Positions 8,548-17,297 of a stretch of DNA of 64,000 nt are shown here, in pieces (the first letter of the stretch is position 1; each line of letters starts with the position of its first letter). The notes under the pieces were generated by a model, which was not told the origin of the DNA, did no database searches, and worked only from the letters and a program-made list of their open reading frames with translations. The position numbers and the translations under genes are program-made. The stretch is from an uncultured Lachnospiraceae bacterium (GTDB taxonomy: Bacteria; Bacillota; Clostridia; Lachnospirales; Lachnospiraceae), in contig CAMBLG010000004.1 in NCBI GenBank assembly GCA_945868435.1, positions 147,412 to 211,411 on the forward strand. Reading direction: 5' to 3'.

Positions 8548-10359
8548 TTACAATTCAATATTAAACCAATGTACGTCCTGCACGACTTCCACATCTTTGG
8601 GCATATCCGGCACCGCATTGGAACCAAACAATCCAACACAAAGATATTCCAGTTTTTTGCAGTTGGAAAGAGGAGAATAATCCGTAATGTCATTGTCCTC
8701 GAAGTCACATCTTTCCAGATTTGTCAGTGCCGACACAAAAGAAATATCGGTCAAATCACTGCTTGCAAGCCACAATTCGTTCATATTCGGATAGTGGGAA
8801 AGGAAATCAAACGTTTCCTCTTCCTTCGTCACTACATCCCCTACAGACAAATCCTTCATACAAAATGTCGCAAGATTTGGATTGTCCACCAGCAATTCCG
8901 TATCTAACCAAAGCTTTTTGCCCGGAATAACTGCCTCTATCGCAAATGTCTTTATCGTAGGCATATTCAAAATGCTCTCTACACCGCAGACTCCACCCAT
9001 ATTAGAAACGCGGATTTGAAGCTGTTCCAGCTGTGGCAGTTGGGAAAACACAGAAATATCGATGGGTAAGTAGTGATACCTCTCATCCATCTCCTCAAAA
9101 GAGGCATAAACACGAAGTGCCTTTAGATTTTTCAGCTGTGTAAGCCGCAGAAAATCTTCTTTGTTATTTACGGTAACTCTCAAGCTTTCCAGCTTTGTGA
9201 GCACCGACAGTTGGTCTATACTGACACCATCAGCATCCATGATCGTGTCAAATTTTCTTAAATTTGGCAGATACGTGAGTATTGATAAATCCGCATCATC
9301 GCCCACCTGCATAGAAAGTTCCTCTAACTGTGGAATCTTTTTTAAAAAGTCACATTGCGACAGTGTGACGCCGTTCATATAGAGGCTTTTTAGATCCGAC
9401 AATTCTGCGATCTCATCCACTCCCTCATAGGTATCTGCACAACTGAGGTACAATTCCTTTAGCTTGCTGCACTTTTTTATTCCGGAAAGATTGGTAGTCG
9501 TATATAAATGTGTATTTTTCGCCTTCAGCACCTCTAAATTCTCGTATTGTTCTAATCCATTTAGATTGTCACTAAAAGCACCTAAGTCAAAAACCCTTAC
9601 ATATTCCGGATTCACTTTCGATGAGATTATTTCCAGGCTGTCATCGCTGGCGACATAGCTGATTTTGCAATCCGGCGAAAATTGTAACAGAGACATCCAG
9701 GTGCTGTCTGTCGTATCAATCCTTGTCAGCCCTGTCAGCATCGAAAAATCAGAAGGCCAGTTCGCCTTTGAATCCTCGTAGGTCCATGAACGGACGGTAT
9801 CCAAAAACTCTTCTTCGCTTTCGCAATCCTCATAATTGGTAAAGCTGTAATACACGACATGGTAGTGATCGTTGGAATCACCATCCCGTTTATAATCATA
9901 TTTGATATAACGAATGCTTGCAAATTCCTCCGGTGTAATCTTTCTGTACTCTTTGTCAAAAATATCTTTGCAGAAAATTACCAGTAGATTTCCCTGTTCC
10001 TGAATAGGAGCATCTGAATCAGAAGAGGATAACAATGATCTGTTTGCTGCGATATTGTAGCCCAGAATAAACAATGCAATAACCGCCGCAGCAATCAGAA
10101 AGCCAATCAAGAGATGCTGTGTCTTTTTTACGTTCTTTTGCACCTCTGCGCTATCGCCATAATCCACATTGACGTTTACTGCTACTCCCCTGGCCTCATC
10201 AATGACATACGTCTGTTTACAATAAGGGCATCTTGCATGGGTTTTATCCACAAGTTCTAAAGAAGCGCCGCAATCAATACATGTCATTTTGACCAGTTCA
10301 GCTGTATCATTATCAATTGATGTATGTATCGTATATTTGTCTTCTGCCTGATTCTTCAT
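8548..10359 (-). CDS. Zinc-ribbon / TM / leucine-rich-repeat membrane protein
   Basis: 603 residues from ATG 10359 (a TTG lies two codons upstream). Residues about 25-50 form a zinc ribbon (CIDCG and CPYCK, two CxxC pairs). One membrane segment follows at about 85-108 (LLIGFLIAAAVIALFILGYNI). The remainder, about 480 residues, is predicted outside the membrane and contains leucine-rich repeats with LxxLxxLxL spacing (for example LKELYLS, LEELSMQ, LESLRVT, LEQLQIR, NMNELWLASSDL). No enzyme motif was found. It lies 21 nt after a shorter paralogue (10381-11346) and is probably cotranscribed with it. The ribbon would be cytoplasmic and the repeats extracellular; the function is unknown. Confidence 0.8.
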   Translation of the reverse strand: MKNQAEDKYTIHTSIDNDTAELVKMTCIDCGASLELVDKTHARCPYCKQTYVIDEARGVAVNVNVDYGDSAEVQKNVKKTQHLLIGFLIAAAVIALFILGYNIAANRSLLSSSDSDAPIQEQGNLLVIFCKDIFDKEYRKITPEEFASIRYIKYDYKRDGDSNDHYHVVYYSFTNYEDCESEEEFLDTVRSWTYEDSKANWPSDFSMLTGLTRIDTTDSTWMSLLQFSPDCKISYVASDDSLEIISSKVNPEYVRVFDLGAFSDNLNGLEQYENLEVLKAKNTHLYTTTNLSGIKKCSKLKELYLSCADTYEGVDEIAELSDLKSLYMNGVTLSQCDFLKKIPQLEELSMQVGDDADLSILTYLPNLRKFDTIMDADGVSIDQLSVLTKLESLRVTVNNKEDFLRLTQLKNLKALRVYASFEEMDERYHYLPIDISVFSQLPQLEQLQIRVSNMGGVCGVESILNMPTIKTFAIEAVIPGKKLWLDTELLVDNPNLATFCMKDLSVGDVVTKEEETFDFLSHYPNMNELWLASSDLTDISFVSALTNLERCDFEDNDITDYSPLSNCKKLEYLCVGLFGSNAVPDMPKDVEVVQDVHWFNIEL

Positions 10360-10380
10360 TTCCAAATTCTGCCTTTCACG

Positions 10381-11346
10381 CTACTGTCTGCTTAAAGCAA
10401 TCCTCTCCCCGTACTTCTCTTCCAATTCCGCCCACTGTTCCTCCGTCATGTACCATGCCGCCTTGCCCTTCATGGTAAAACCTGTCAACGTCGGTATATT
10501 CAAAAGATTCTCTACATAACCATAGACTTCTTCCTGTTCCATCTCCACATAATCCAATTCCAAATATGTAAGGTTCGAAAGCTCCGCAAACATATCCGTA
10601 CTTTTTAAATGTGCTCCCTCCAAGGTAAATGAACGGACACTGTGCAGATTTTCCAGGAAAGAAAAATCATCCAACTCCCCTGCATCCAAAATTGTCACTT
10701 CTTCCAACGTATCCGGGTTCACATTTTCAAAAAAATCGGATGTCCCATACCTTGACATCCCATTGGTACAGCGGATACAACGAATTCCATTTTCCTCCGG
10801 CAGCTTATAATTCTGCCAGGAACCGGTATATAGTTCCACAAACGTAAGCCCCGAAAAATACTGCAGATTCGTGGGAGAAAAATCATCCCCGGTTCCCTCT
10901 ACGGAAATGCTCTGAAGCGTCTTTGCATACATCTCCTCATCTTCATAGGCAAAATAGTCTTCATAGCTATAAGTGAATTTATAGTCTCCGTCCTTCTCAA
11001 TTCGCAAATATTTAATTTTTTCCAAATCCTCTTCCGTAATCTTTGCAACAGGTTTGTCATATACTTCCAGAAGAAACTCTCTGAATACCACGGAGAAACG
11101 GCTGGCAGCTTTCCCCAATTGCGCTGTGTAGTGCTGATAAACGCCTAATATTGCCGCCACGATAACCATAGCGATCAGAGCATACATCACAATCATCTTT
11201 CCAAATGACAGATGCACTGATACCTTGTGCGTTCTGTCCGCGGAAATATAGTATTCCTGCCCACAATGACTGCATTGATAGGTATATTGATCTTTAAAAA
11301 CAAGCTTTCCTCCGCATGAGCTGCATTTCTTTATTCCCCTGCTCAT
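10381..11346 (-). CDS. Zinc-ribbon / TM / leucine-rich-repeat membrane protein, shorter paralogue
   Basis: 321 residues with the same architecture as the downstream gene: zinc ribbon at residues 8-32 (CSSCGG and CSHCGQ), one membrane segment at about 50-70 (MIVMYALIAMVIVAAILGVY), then an extracellular part with a few leucine-rich repeats (LEEVTILDAGELDDFSFL, LTYLELDYVEM). The membrane-proximal region (ITEEDLEKIKYLRIEKDGDYKF) matches the corresponding region of the paralogue (ITPEEFASIRYIKYDYKRDGD), which supports a duplication. It is first in the two-gene unit. No catalytic motif is recognised. Confidence 0.8.
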   Translation of the reverse strand: MSRGIKKCSSCGGKLVFKDQYTYQCSHCGQEYYISADRTHKVSVHLSFGKMIVMYALIAMVIVAAILGVYQHYTAQLGKAASRFSVVFREFLLEVYDKPVAKITEEDLEKIKYLRIEKDGDYKFTYSYEDYFAYEDEEMYAKTLQSISVEGTGDDFSPTNLQYFSGLTFVELYTGSWQNYKLPEENGIRCIRCTNGMSRYGTSDFFENVNPDTLEEVTILDAGELDDFSFLENLHSVRSFTLEGAHLKSTDMFAELSNLTYLELDYVEMEQEEVYGYVENLLNIPTLTGFTMKGKAAWYMTEEQWAELEEKYGERIALSRQ

Positions 11347-11424
11347 ATCCTTCCTCGCTTCAAACTATTCTTTATCGTATTAAAGCTATTATACAATAAA
11401 AGAACCGGATAGCAAAGAAAAGTC

Positions 11425-12180
11425 TTATCCCGCTTTCCGAATGACAACCGTCACAAGAAAACCATCCTCGCTCTGCTCGGCAAACACTTCCCCGTCCATT
11501 CGATGCATCAGGCTCCGGCAGATGTACAGGCCCAGCCCACTGCCCTTCACATGATCGGCGTTACTTCCACGATAGAAAGAATCAAAGATGTGTACCAGCT
11601 CCGCCTCCGGAATACTGCTGCCCGTGTTGACAACTGAGACAAGCCTGCAATCCTCCTCCTCGGAAAAGGCGATGGTGATTTGTCTGCCGTCCCCGTACTT
11701 GATGGCATTTTCCATGATATTCTGGAGCACCTCGATCACCCGCTCTTTATCCCCTTTGACCAGACAATCGGTCATACCCTCCATCACAAACTCCGTGTGT
11801 TGAAGTGAAAGCTTATCCTTGTAATAGCGCTGAATATCCTGCATTGCTTCCGACAGATAGAACTCTCCGTTGTTCACCTCCAGATTCTCCCGAAGCATTT
11901 CCATACCCCAAAGGAATTTCCCAAAGAAGCGGCTTTTTTCTGCCACGAGAGGTGTGGTCAGGTTGCCCTTGGCGATCTCGTAGGGAAGCTCTGTAAATCT
12001 GGAAAAAGGCTTGATGATCTTGCTTCCGATAAACCAGAGGAGAATTACCGTGATAAAAAGCATAACTCCGAGAGATACATTCAGTACCCAAAAGCCCGTC
12101 GCTGCTTCGCGATTCCGATATGCAATACGATACAGCGTGCCATTCACATCCTCCACCACATAGTCCTCGTTGCTACGCTC
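11425..12180 (-). pseudogene. Sensor histidine kinase lacking its phosphoacceptor helix region
   Basis: Recognisable parts: the end of an extracellular sensor (EDYVVEDVNGTLYRIAY), a membrane helix (WVLNVSLGVMLFITVILLWFIG), a HAMP-like segment (IIKPFSRFTELPYEIAKGNL) and a good HATPase_c domain with N-box ENAIKYGDG and G-box GSGLGLYI. The expected dimerisation/phosphoacceptor helices with the SHDIKTPL-type H-box are absent: the chain jumps from MEMLRENLE directly to VNNGEFYLSEAM. The N-terminal membrane helix is also missing, because the frame is joined to a response-regulator fragment. This is a double-deletion derivative of a VanS-like kinase and should not autophosphorylate. Confidence 0.8.
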
Positions 12181-12263
12181 ACCACATAATTCTCTTTTCG
12201 CAGGAAATCGCACAGAAGGGACGCAATCTCCCGGTTGTCTTCCACAATCAGAATATCCAGCAT
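12165..12263 (-). pseudogene. N-terminal fragment of an OmpR-type response regulator
   Basis: A normal start (GGAAGGAAGATTGG before ATG 12263) leads to MLDILIVEDNREIASLLCDF and about 11 further residues, clearly the first beta strand and helix of a receiver domain with the acidic pocket residues ED. The similarity stops near VVSVAT, where the sequence switches into the extracellular part of the kinase. About 190 codons of the regulator (phosphoacceptor Asp, output domain) and the first part of the kinase gene were lost in one deletion. It sits 21 nt after the ABC ATPase gene, the usual order for a transporter with its own two-component system. Confidence 0.8.
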
Positions 12264-12284
12264 TCCAATCTTCCTTCCATCGTT

Positions 12285-13043
12285 TTACCAGCCCAAATCC
12301 ATGAGCCAGTTGTTCAGGGCTCGTTCCCGCTCCTTTGGGGAACAATCATTAAGTAAATTATATTCTCCCTGAATCGTTCCGTCTACTATATAAAGAACTC
12401 TGGAGCATTTTGCCGCCACTTTTGCGTCATGGGTTACCATCATGATGGTAGTACCTTCCCGGTTCAGCTTCACCAGTTCCTCCATCACTTCATCGGAGGA
12501 AGTGCGGTTCAAAGCACCTGTTGGCTCATCCGCGAAAAGCAAGCGCGGTTTATTGATCATACTTTTGCAAATACATGCCCTCTGAAGCTGCCCGCCGGAC
12601 ACCTCATTGATGTCATTGTCTGCAATCTCAATGATTCCCAGCTTCCGCATCAGAGCCTCCCCCCTCTGCATCTTTTCCTTTTTGGTCTCTTTTGTCTTTT
12701 TGCTCTGCATGGCAGGCAACACAATATTATCCAGAATCGTGAGATTTTTCATCATATACATCTGTTGAAAAATGAATCCCATCTCATCCAAACGCAAAGC
12801 GGCCAGTTCGTTTCCATCCAGCTTCGCAATGTTTTTGTCCTCGAAAAACACGTCTCCACCGGTTGCGTCATCCATGCCGGATACGGTATACAATAGTGTG
12901 GATTTTCCGGAGCCGGAGGGGCCCATGATTGCCACCATCTCTCCCTCCTTCACGGAAAAATTGATATTCTTTAATACGTTGTTCTGTCTTTTATCTACGA
13001 TATAGGTCTTACAAAGATCTCTGGCTTCCAAAATTGTTTTCAT
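12285..13043 (-). CDS. ABC transporter ATPase (MacB/BceA-type)
   Basis: 252 residues with Walker A GPSGSGKST, Q-loop FIFQQ, signature VSGGQLQRA, Walker B LLFADEPTGAL and H-loop MVTHD. The DEPTGAL sequence and pairing with an FtsX-like permease place it with MacB/LolD/BceA ATPases, which work in efflux or sensing of antimicrobial peptides and in export of lipoproteins. It is complete and starts 50 nt after the permease gene with an AGGAG-type site. The cognate two-component genes downstream are broken, so regulation by them is probably lost. Confidence 0.9.
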   Translation of the reverse strand: MKTILEARDLCKTYIVDKRQNNVLKNINFSVKEGEMVAIMGPSGSGKSTLLYTVSGMDDATGGDVFFEDKNIAKLDGNELAALRLDEMGFIFQQMYMMKNLTILDNIVLPAMQSKKTKETKKEKMQRGEALMRKLGIIEIADNDINEVSGGQLQRACICKSMINKPRLLFADEPTGALNRTSSDEVMEELVKLNREGTTIMMVTHDAKVAAKCSRVLYIVDGTIQGEYNLLNDCSPKERERALNNWLMDLGW

Positions 13044-13093
13044 TGTTTTCTCCTTTTTTATATGTGTTAGGTTTTCGTTGAAAACCTAACACA

Positions 13094-15187
13094 TTACTCA
13101 ATATTTGCGGTGTCGGAACTCTTGATTGTTCTGGTGTAAAGCGCGGTCAGCCACGCAACAACAACCGTGACGAACAGGATTGCCCCCGGATACAGCACAA
13201 ATATCTGCAGTACATCGATGTTGTACTTTATTCTGCTGGCTCCCATCATTCCAAAAATCGGGGTAATACACAGCTTCGTCATCGGTATGGACAGCACTGC
13301 CGCCAGAATCACAGCAATGAGCGCGGCCAGACCAAACCTGCACACCTGCCAGCAAACTACGGTTTCGTCCCGAAAACCGATGGCTTTCAGCATCGCGATT
13401 TGCGCCTTTTCATCCGCTATAAAGCTTCGCTCCATAAGAATGGTCACAAGCATAACCACCACAATAGTGATGGCGAGAAGCAGCCATTGTACTGCCTCCA
13501 TGGTATCCACCACGCCGATGCAGTCCACACAGTAAGCGGTCTGGTCAAAGACCTTGTCGGTGTCAAACAGCACTTTGATCCGCGCAATGCGATCCGCCAG
13601 CTCTTCTTCATTCGGCTGATCTGCAAAATTAATCTGATACGAGAAGGCACTGGCAATATGGGTAAAATCCGTGGGTGCAGTCTCGTGCAAACGCACAATC
13701 TCGCCCAACTGGTTCATAGTCTGAAAATATGCAGTGACCATGCACTCACGCGTCTGATCCCCGTAATCTATGGTTACATAATCCCCTATCTTCGCGCCGG
13801 TCAATTCCGAAATCTGCGGTGTGATTGCAATCTCATTCCCGTTTTGAGGCATCTCTCCCTCATAATATTCATAGTCCGTTGCCCGGGTGTGCAATCCCTG
13901 CTGGCAGGTCAGATTATAGACCTCACCTTCGAATGTCAGCTTATACTTATACTGAAGCTCAATACAGACCTCGGATGGCATTCCATTTTTCCCCAGCATC
14001 TCTGCCAGTTCATCCAGCCGCGCCTCCATATCCTCCTTTGTATGCCCGCTCATATATTCCATGACCTCCTGGACATCCGTGACGTAGACATCACTTGCGG
14101 TTCCGAAGGTTCCCACAAGGTTCGGGCTTTTCATTGTCTGTGTCGTATTCACAATCATCAGCACCAGCAGCGTACAGATGCTGAAGGACAGAATGATAGT
14201 CAAAAAACGCCTCGGACTGCTTATGATATCATTGACTGCCATATACAGACTTGGTGAAAAATAACTTTTTCCAATGCGATAGATGGATTTTTTCTTATAG
14301 CGTTCCCCTGTCTGACCGCTTCGGATGGCATCCACAGGAGAGGCTTTTTTCACCTTTCCCGTACACAAATACGCAAACAGTACAATGACAAATACCACAA
14401 GAAGTGCGCCCATCAGATTAATCCAGTATCCATGAGAATTTCCCAATACCATATTTTCACTGACGGACTTCAGGAGCATGGCACCGAATGGAATACTGAT
14501 GAAAAAGCCAATCCCCGCTCCCACCACCGCCAGCATGAGATATTTCCCGATGTACAGGCTGCGAATGCGGATGTTCGGAATTCCGATTGCCTTCATAACA
14601 CCGATTTCCCGATACTCCTCCACAATAGTGAAGGATATGGTAAACCGCAGGACCACAAAGGATACAATGATCAGACAGACACTTAACACCAGCGTCATAT
14701 CCACCGCTCCGTGCTGTATCCGAATTGTATTTCCACGCTCCAGATGATTCTCTTCCATAAAATTGCCGGATACATAGGCATGCCCCTTGGTAATATCGGT
14801 GACCTCCCGATTATCCGTGTCAAAGAACTTAATCCGGCTACCACCGATACTCTGGATAATGACCGAGTTTTTGGTCTTAACCTTTTCTCCCTGCGCAGTG
14901 AAATTCTTTTCGGCTGCATAGATTACATTTTCCAGCCGGTAGTTCTCCACCGCAGGCTCGTCTTCCAGAATCGGGTCCAGCGCGCCGATGGCATTGTCGC
15001 CCATGGTGATCACCACGTAATCGCCGATTCCTGCCAGGTCAAAATAATAGTCCGTCCCACTCATGACGGTCACCACGTTATTGACTCCGCTGGCCACAAA
15101 CATCGTTGCCAGAATGATGAACAAGAGCAATATGATGTTCATGGTCTTTTTTCGTTTCAAATCTTTTCCTAAACTTTTTAACAGCAT
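13094..15187 (-). CDS. FtsX-like ABC permease, first extracellular domain shortened
   Basis: 697 residues: N-terminal TM (about 15-35), first extracellular domain (about 36-165), a three-TM FtsX core, a cytoplasmic link (KKASPVDAIRSGQTGERY), another TM, second extracellular domain (about 350-565) and a C-terminal FtsX core. The first extracellular domain is only about 130 residues against about 210 for the second, and the sequence goes abruptly from IRIQHGAVDMT to LVLSVCLIIVSFVVL, i.e. straight from soluble domain into TM2. I infer an in-frame deletion of the order of 100 codons. It pairs with the ATPase 50 nt downstream; whether the complex still works is doubtful. Confidence 0.8.
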   Translation of the reverse strand: MLLKSLGKDLKRKKTMNIILLLFIILATMFVASGVNNVVTVMSGTDYYFDLAGIGDYVVITMGDNAIGALDPILEDEPAVENYRLENVIYAAEKNFTAQGEKVKTKNSVIIQSIGGSRIKFFDTDNREVTDITKGHAYVSGNFMEENHLERGNTIRIQHGAVDMTLVLSVCLIIVSFVVLRFTISFTIVEEYREIGVMKAIGIPNIRIRSLYIGKYLMLAVVGAGIGFFISIPFGAMLLKSVSENMVLGNSHGYWINLMGALLVVFVIVLFAYLCTGKVKKASPVDAIRSGQTGERYKKKSIYRIGKSYFSPSLYMAVNDIISSPRRFLTIILSFSICTLLVLMIVNTTQTMKSPNLVGTFGTASDVYVTDVQEVMEYMSGHTKEDMEARLDELAEMLGKNGMPSEVCIELQYKYKLTFEGEVYNLTCQQGLHTRATDYEYYEGEMPQNGNEIAITPQISELTGAKIGDYVTIDYGDQTRECMVTAYFQTMNQLGEIVRLHETAPTDFTHIASAFSYQINFADQPNEEELADRIARIKVLFDTDKVFDQTAYCVDCIGVVDTMEAVQWLLLAITIVVVMLVTILMERSFIADEKAQIAMLKAIGFRDETVVCWQVCRFGLAALIAVILAAVLSIPMTKLCITPIFGMMGASRIKYNIDVLQIFVLYPGAILFVTVVVAWLTALYTRTIKSSDTANIE

Positions 15188-15254
15188 CTTGTTTTCCTCC
15201 CTGTCTGTTCCGATTCTAACAGGGGAATTATTAAATAATCCTTAAATGCACAAA

Positions 15255-15291
15255 AGCCATTACAGAGATTCTCATCTCCATAATGGCTATT
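15255..15291 (-). terminator. Terminator after hipA
   Basis: Arms 15255-15269 (AGCCATTACAGAGAT) and 15274-15288 (ATCTCCATAATGGCT) pair with two mismatches. On the minus strand the hairpin is followed by TTTTG. Confidence 0.6.
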
Positions 15292-15292
15292 C

Positions 15293-16555
15293 CTAAAAAA
15301 TAACTTTTTTCATTGCATCTCTTACTGATAACACATCTTGAAATCCCATTTGATTCAACTCATCTGCCGCAGCATCAATACATATTTCTATCTTATCTGA
15401 TAAAAGGTCAAAATTCTTCATTGCAAACTTTTCTCCCAGTCCCACCTCGCCTGCGGCTTGAATAAAGGTATCTCGATTGATTTTTGTAATATCAGGTTCT
15501 CCCCCAAGATAGAACGACATTTCATTTGTTGTACCATAAATCCTTGTACACACAATATCATATGCCGGCGCAAGACGAACACTTTTGAAATCAGAACTAT
15601 ACAGCAAAGAATAATTCTTCACATGACAATCTGTATTTCCAATAAGATAGTTAAATACAATCCGATTCCATAATTTCTGCCTATCTTCAACCGGATTCGA
15701 AGAATAGTCATTTAGGAGCTTAAACATTCTTTTCATATAAGAAGTATTATCTTTCTCATATTTTTCAGGAGAAGGAATTCCCATTGCCTGAGCAAAATCT
15801 TCCTGATGCAAACGAAACGGACACTCCAAATCTCCAATGAAAATATCTGAATGTAAGTCCCTGTCATACCTCCTTGTTGCATACAGAATTTCTGTCTCCG
15901 AACCGTTCCCAAGATTGACAATAAAACTATCGGGCACATCGATTCCCATTTTTTTCGCAGTGAGCATACATAATTGCTCATTCAATACAATTCGATTCAA
16001 ACGAACATGACTCTGTTTTACAATATGCGTACTAGCCGCTCTTCCCTTTGGCAAATACCATTGATTTTTCAAACTATCATAGTATAATCCCACCTTGCCG
16101 GATGCTCCTGTAAGAGATAAATGCGTCTCCATTAATAATTCTGTAGATTTAGTTGCTCCCTCCGAGGCAAGAGCGTGAACCTGCTCATGCGTTAAGGGTT
16201 CATAGGATGACCGATTTATATTTTCTTCACTTCCTTGAACACAAATCGCGCCCAAACATTCTTGTCCAAGCTTCTCTAATATAGCCAGATAATCACTTTC
16301 ATCCACTTTCGCCCAGCTTGCAACTGCCCGTCTTGAAAATCCTTCCGGTAATAAGCCTTCGAAAAAACATTTTGTCTCTCTTGGGCTGAAGTAACCTTTC
16401 TTTAGCGGTAAACTAATAGAAATAGGTCTTATTCCTGGAATGGACAAATACTCATCTGCATATTTGAATCGTGCATCTTCACAATTTTTTCCTTCAATAA
16501 CCCCAACCAAACACTGTTTTCCTTCAATTTCAATACTGACCTGTAACTCCTTCAT
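15293..16555 (-). CDS. hipA: HipA-family serine/threonine kinase toxin
   Basis: 420 residues of the full-length HipA type: N-terminal HipA_N region, then the kinase fold with LTGASGKVGLYY (nucleotide/P-loop area), the catalytic loop GNTDCHVKNYSLL with Asp and Asn, and DIVCT in place of the metal-binding Dxx motif. HipA kinases phosphorylate a tRNA synthetase or another target and slow growth until blocked by HipB. It starts 3 nt after hipB and is followed by a terminator. The fused single-chain form suggests a classical HipBA rather than the split HipBST type. Confidence 0.88.
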   Translation of the reverse strand: MKELQVSIEIEGKQCLVGVIEGKNCEDARFKYADEYLSIPGIRPISISLPLKKGYFSPRETKCFFEGLLPEGFSRRAVASWAKVDESDYLAILEKLGQECLGAICVQGSEENINRSSYEPLTHEQVHALASEGATKSTELLMETHLSLTGASGKVGLYYDSLKNQWYLPKGRAASTHIVKQSHVRLNRIVLNEQLCMLTAKKMGIDVPDSFIVNLGNGSETEILYATRRYDRDLHSDIFIGDLECPFRLHQEDFAQAMGIPSPEKYEKDNTSYMKRMFKLLNDYSSNPVEDRQKLWNRIVFNYLIGNTDCHVKNYSLLYSSDFKSVRLAPAYDIVCTRIYGTTNEMSFYLGGEPDITKINRDTFIQAAGEVGLGEKFAMKNFDLLSDKIEICIDAAADELNQMGFQDVLSVRDAMKKVIF

Positions 16556-16558
16556 CCT

Positions 16559-16771
16559 CTATGTCCTCTCATTCATTTCAACATCAAGCCCTAAAAGATT
16601 GGCCAAAAATATAGCTTTCCCAAGCTCTGCTGTGACCTTTCCATTCTCCAGATTAGAAATAAAGCTTGTGCTAAAACCGGTTACCTCCGCCAAGTATGCC
16701 TGTGTATATCCCATACGCTTTCTTTGTTGCTGAATCGCCTTTCCAAAATCCACGACACTGGTTATTTTCAT
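16559..16771 (-). CDS. hipB: HipB-type antitoxin, XRE family
   Basis: A 70-residue helix-turn-helix protein; recognition region YTQAYLAEVTGFSTSFISNL and the following ENGK are typical of Cro/CI-type HTH. It precedes hipA by 3 nt, and TAGGAGG lies just upstream of the ATG. HipB binds HipA and represses its own promoter, in agreement with three operator-like copies in the leader (16790-16875). At 70 residues it is slightly shorter than E. coli HipB, with little beyond the DNA-binding domain. Confidence 0.88.
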   Translation of the reverse strand: MKITSVVDFGKAIQQQRKRMGYTQAYLAEVTGFSTSFISNLENGKVTAELGKAIFLANLLGLDVEMNERT

Positions 16772-16789
16772 ATGCGCCTCCTAAATTTT

Positions 16790-16875
16790 GCCGTACAACT
16801 AAATTTAATTGCTTTCGCAAAAATTTAGCCGTACGACAATATATAGTACACTAATTATACTTTTCGTCGTACGGC
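16790..16875 (-). promoter_or_regulatory. Triple operator for HipB
   Basis: GCCGTACAAC (16790-16799), GCCGTACGAC (16828-16837) and the inverted copy GTCGTACGGC (16866-16875) are spaced exactly 38 bp apart. They bracket an AT-rich promoter area (TATATAGTACACTAATTATAC). This is the expected layout for cooperative autorepression by HipB or HipBA. Confidence 0.65.
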
Positions 16876-16907
16876 TATGTCAAGACTATTACCCATTTTA
16901 CAACCAT

Positions 16908-17297
16908 TCACCCTAGAAAAACCTCAGCCTTCACAATGGCAATTCCCTGCTCCTCATCTCCCAGCACAAGAAGCTGGTCTCCAGGCTGAATGTCAAAGAT
17001 TTTCCGGGCCTTGGCCGGAATGACGATCTGTCCCTTCTCTCCTACCGTCACCAGACCAAAGGCATGCTTCCCCTTGGGTGGGACGCATAAACCACAGGCA
17101 TCATTCTCGTAGTTCACCAGATCATCCAGTGTCACGCCGAAGAGTTCCGCCAACACCCTGCATTTTTCAATGTCCGGCAAGGACTCTCCCGTCTCCCATT
17201 TGGACAGGGTCTGTCTGGACACATTGACTTTTTCCGCCAATTCCTCCTGAGACATGTGATTAATCTTGCGCAATTGAATCAGATTACTGTGAAACAT
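16908..17297 (-). CDS. XRE HTH - AbrB/SpoVT fusion regulator
   Basis: 129 residues. The first 65 form an XRE helix-turn-helix (MSQEELAEKVNVSRQTLSKW) and the last 50 an AbrB/SpoVT swapped-hairpin DNA-binding domain (VTVGEKGQIVIPAKARKIFDI). Two DNA-binding modules in one chain occur in several Clostridia regulators. The start lies inside the 3' end of the acyltransferase gene (14-nt overlap), so the two are translated from one message. The regulated gene may be that acyltransferase, by proximity only. Confidence 0.85.
   Translation of the reverse strand: MFHSNLIQLRKINHMSQEELAEKVNVSRQTLSKWETGESLPDIEKCRVLAELFGVTLDDLVNYENDACGLCVPPKGKHAFGLVTVGEKGQIVIPAKARKIFDIQPGDQLLVLGDEEQGIAIVKAEVFLG

Noticed and set aside
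12165..12345. A genuine 306-residue kinase starting at 12345
   Set aside because: The apparent N-terminus overlaps the end of the ABC ATPase gene and the response-regulator start in other frames; it is an artefact of the deletion junction.
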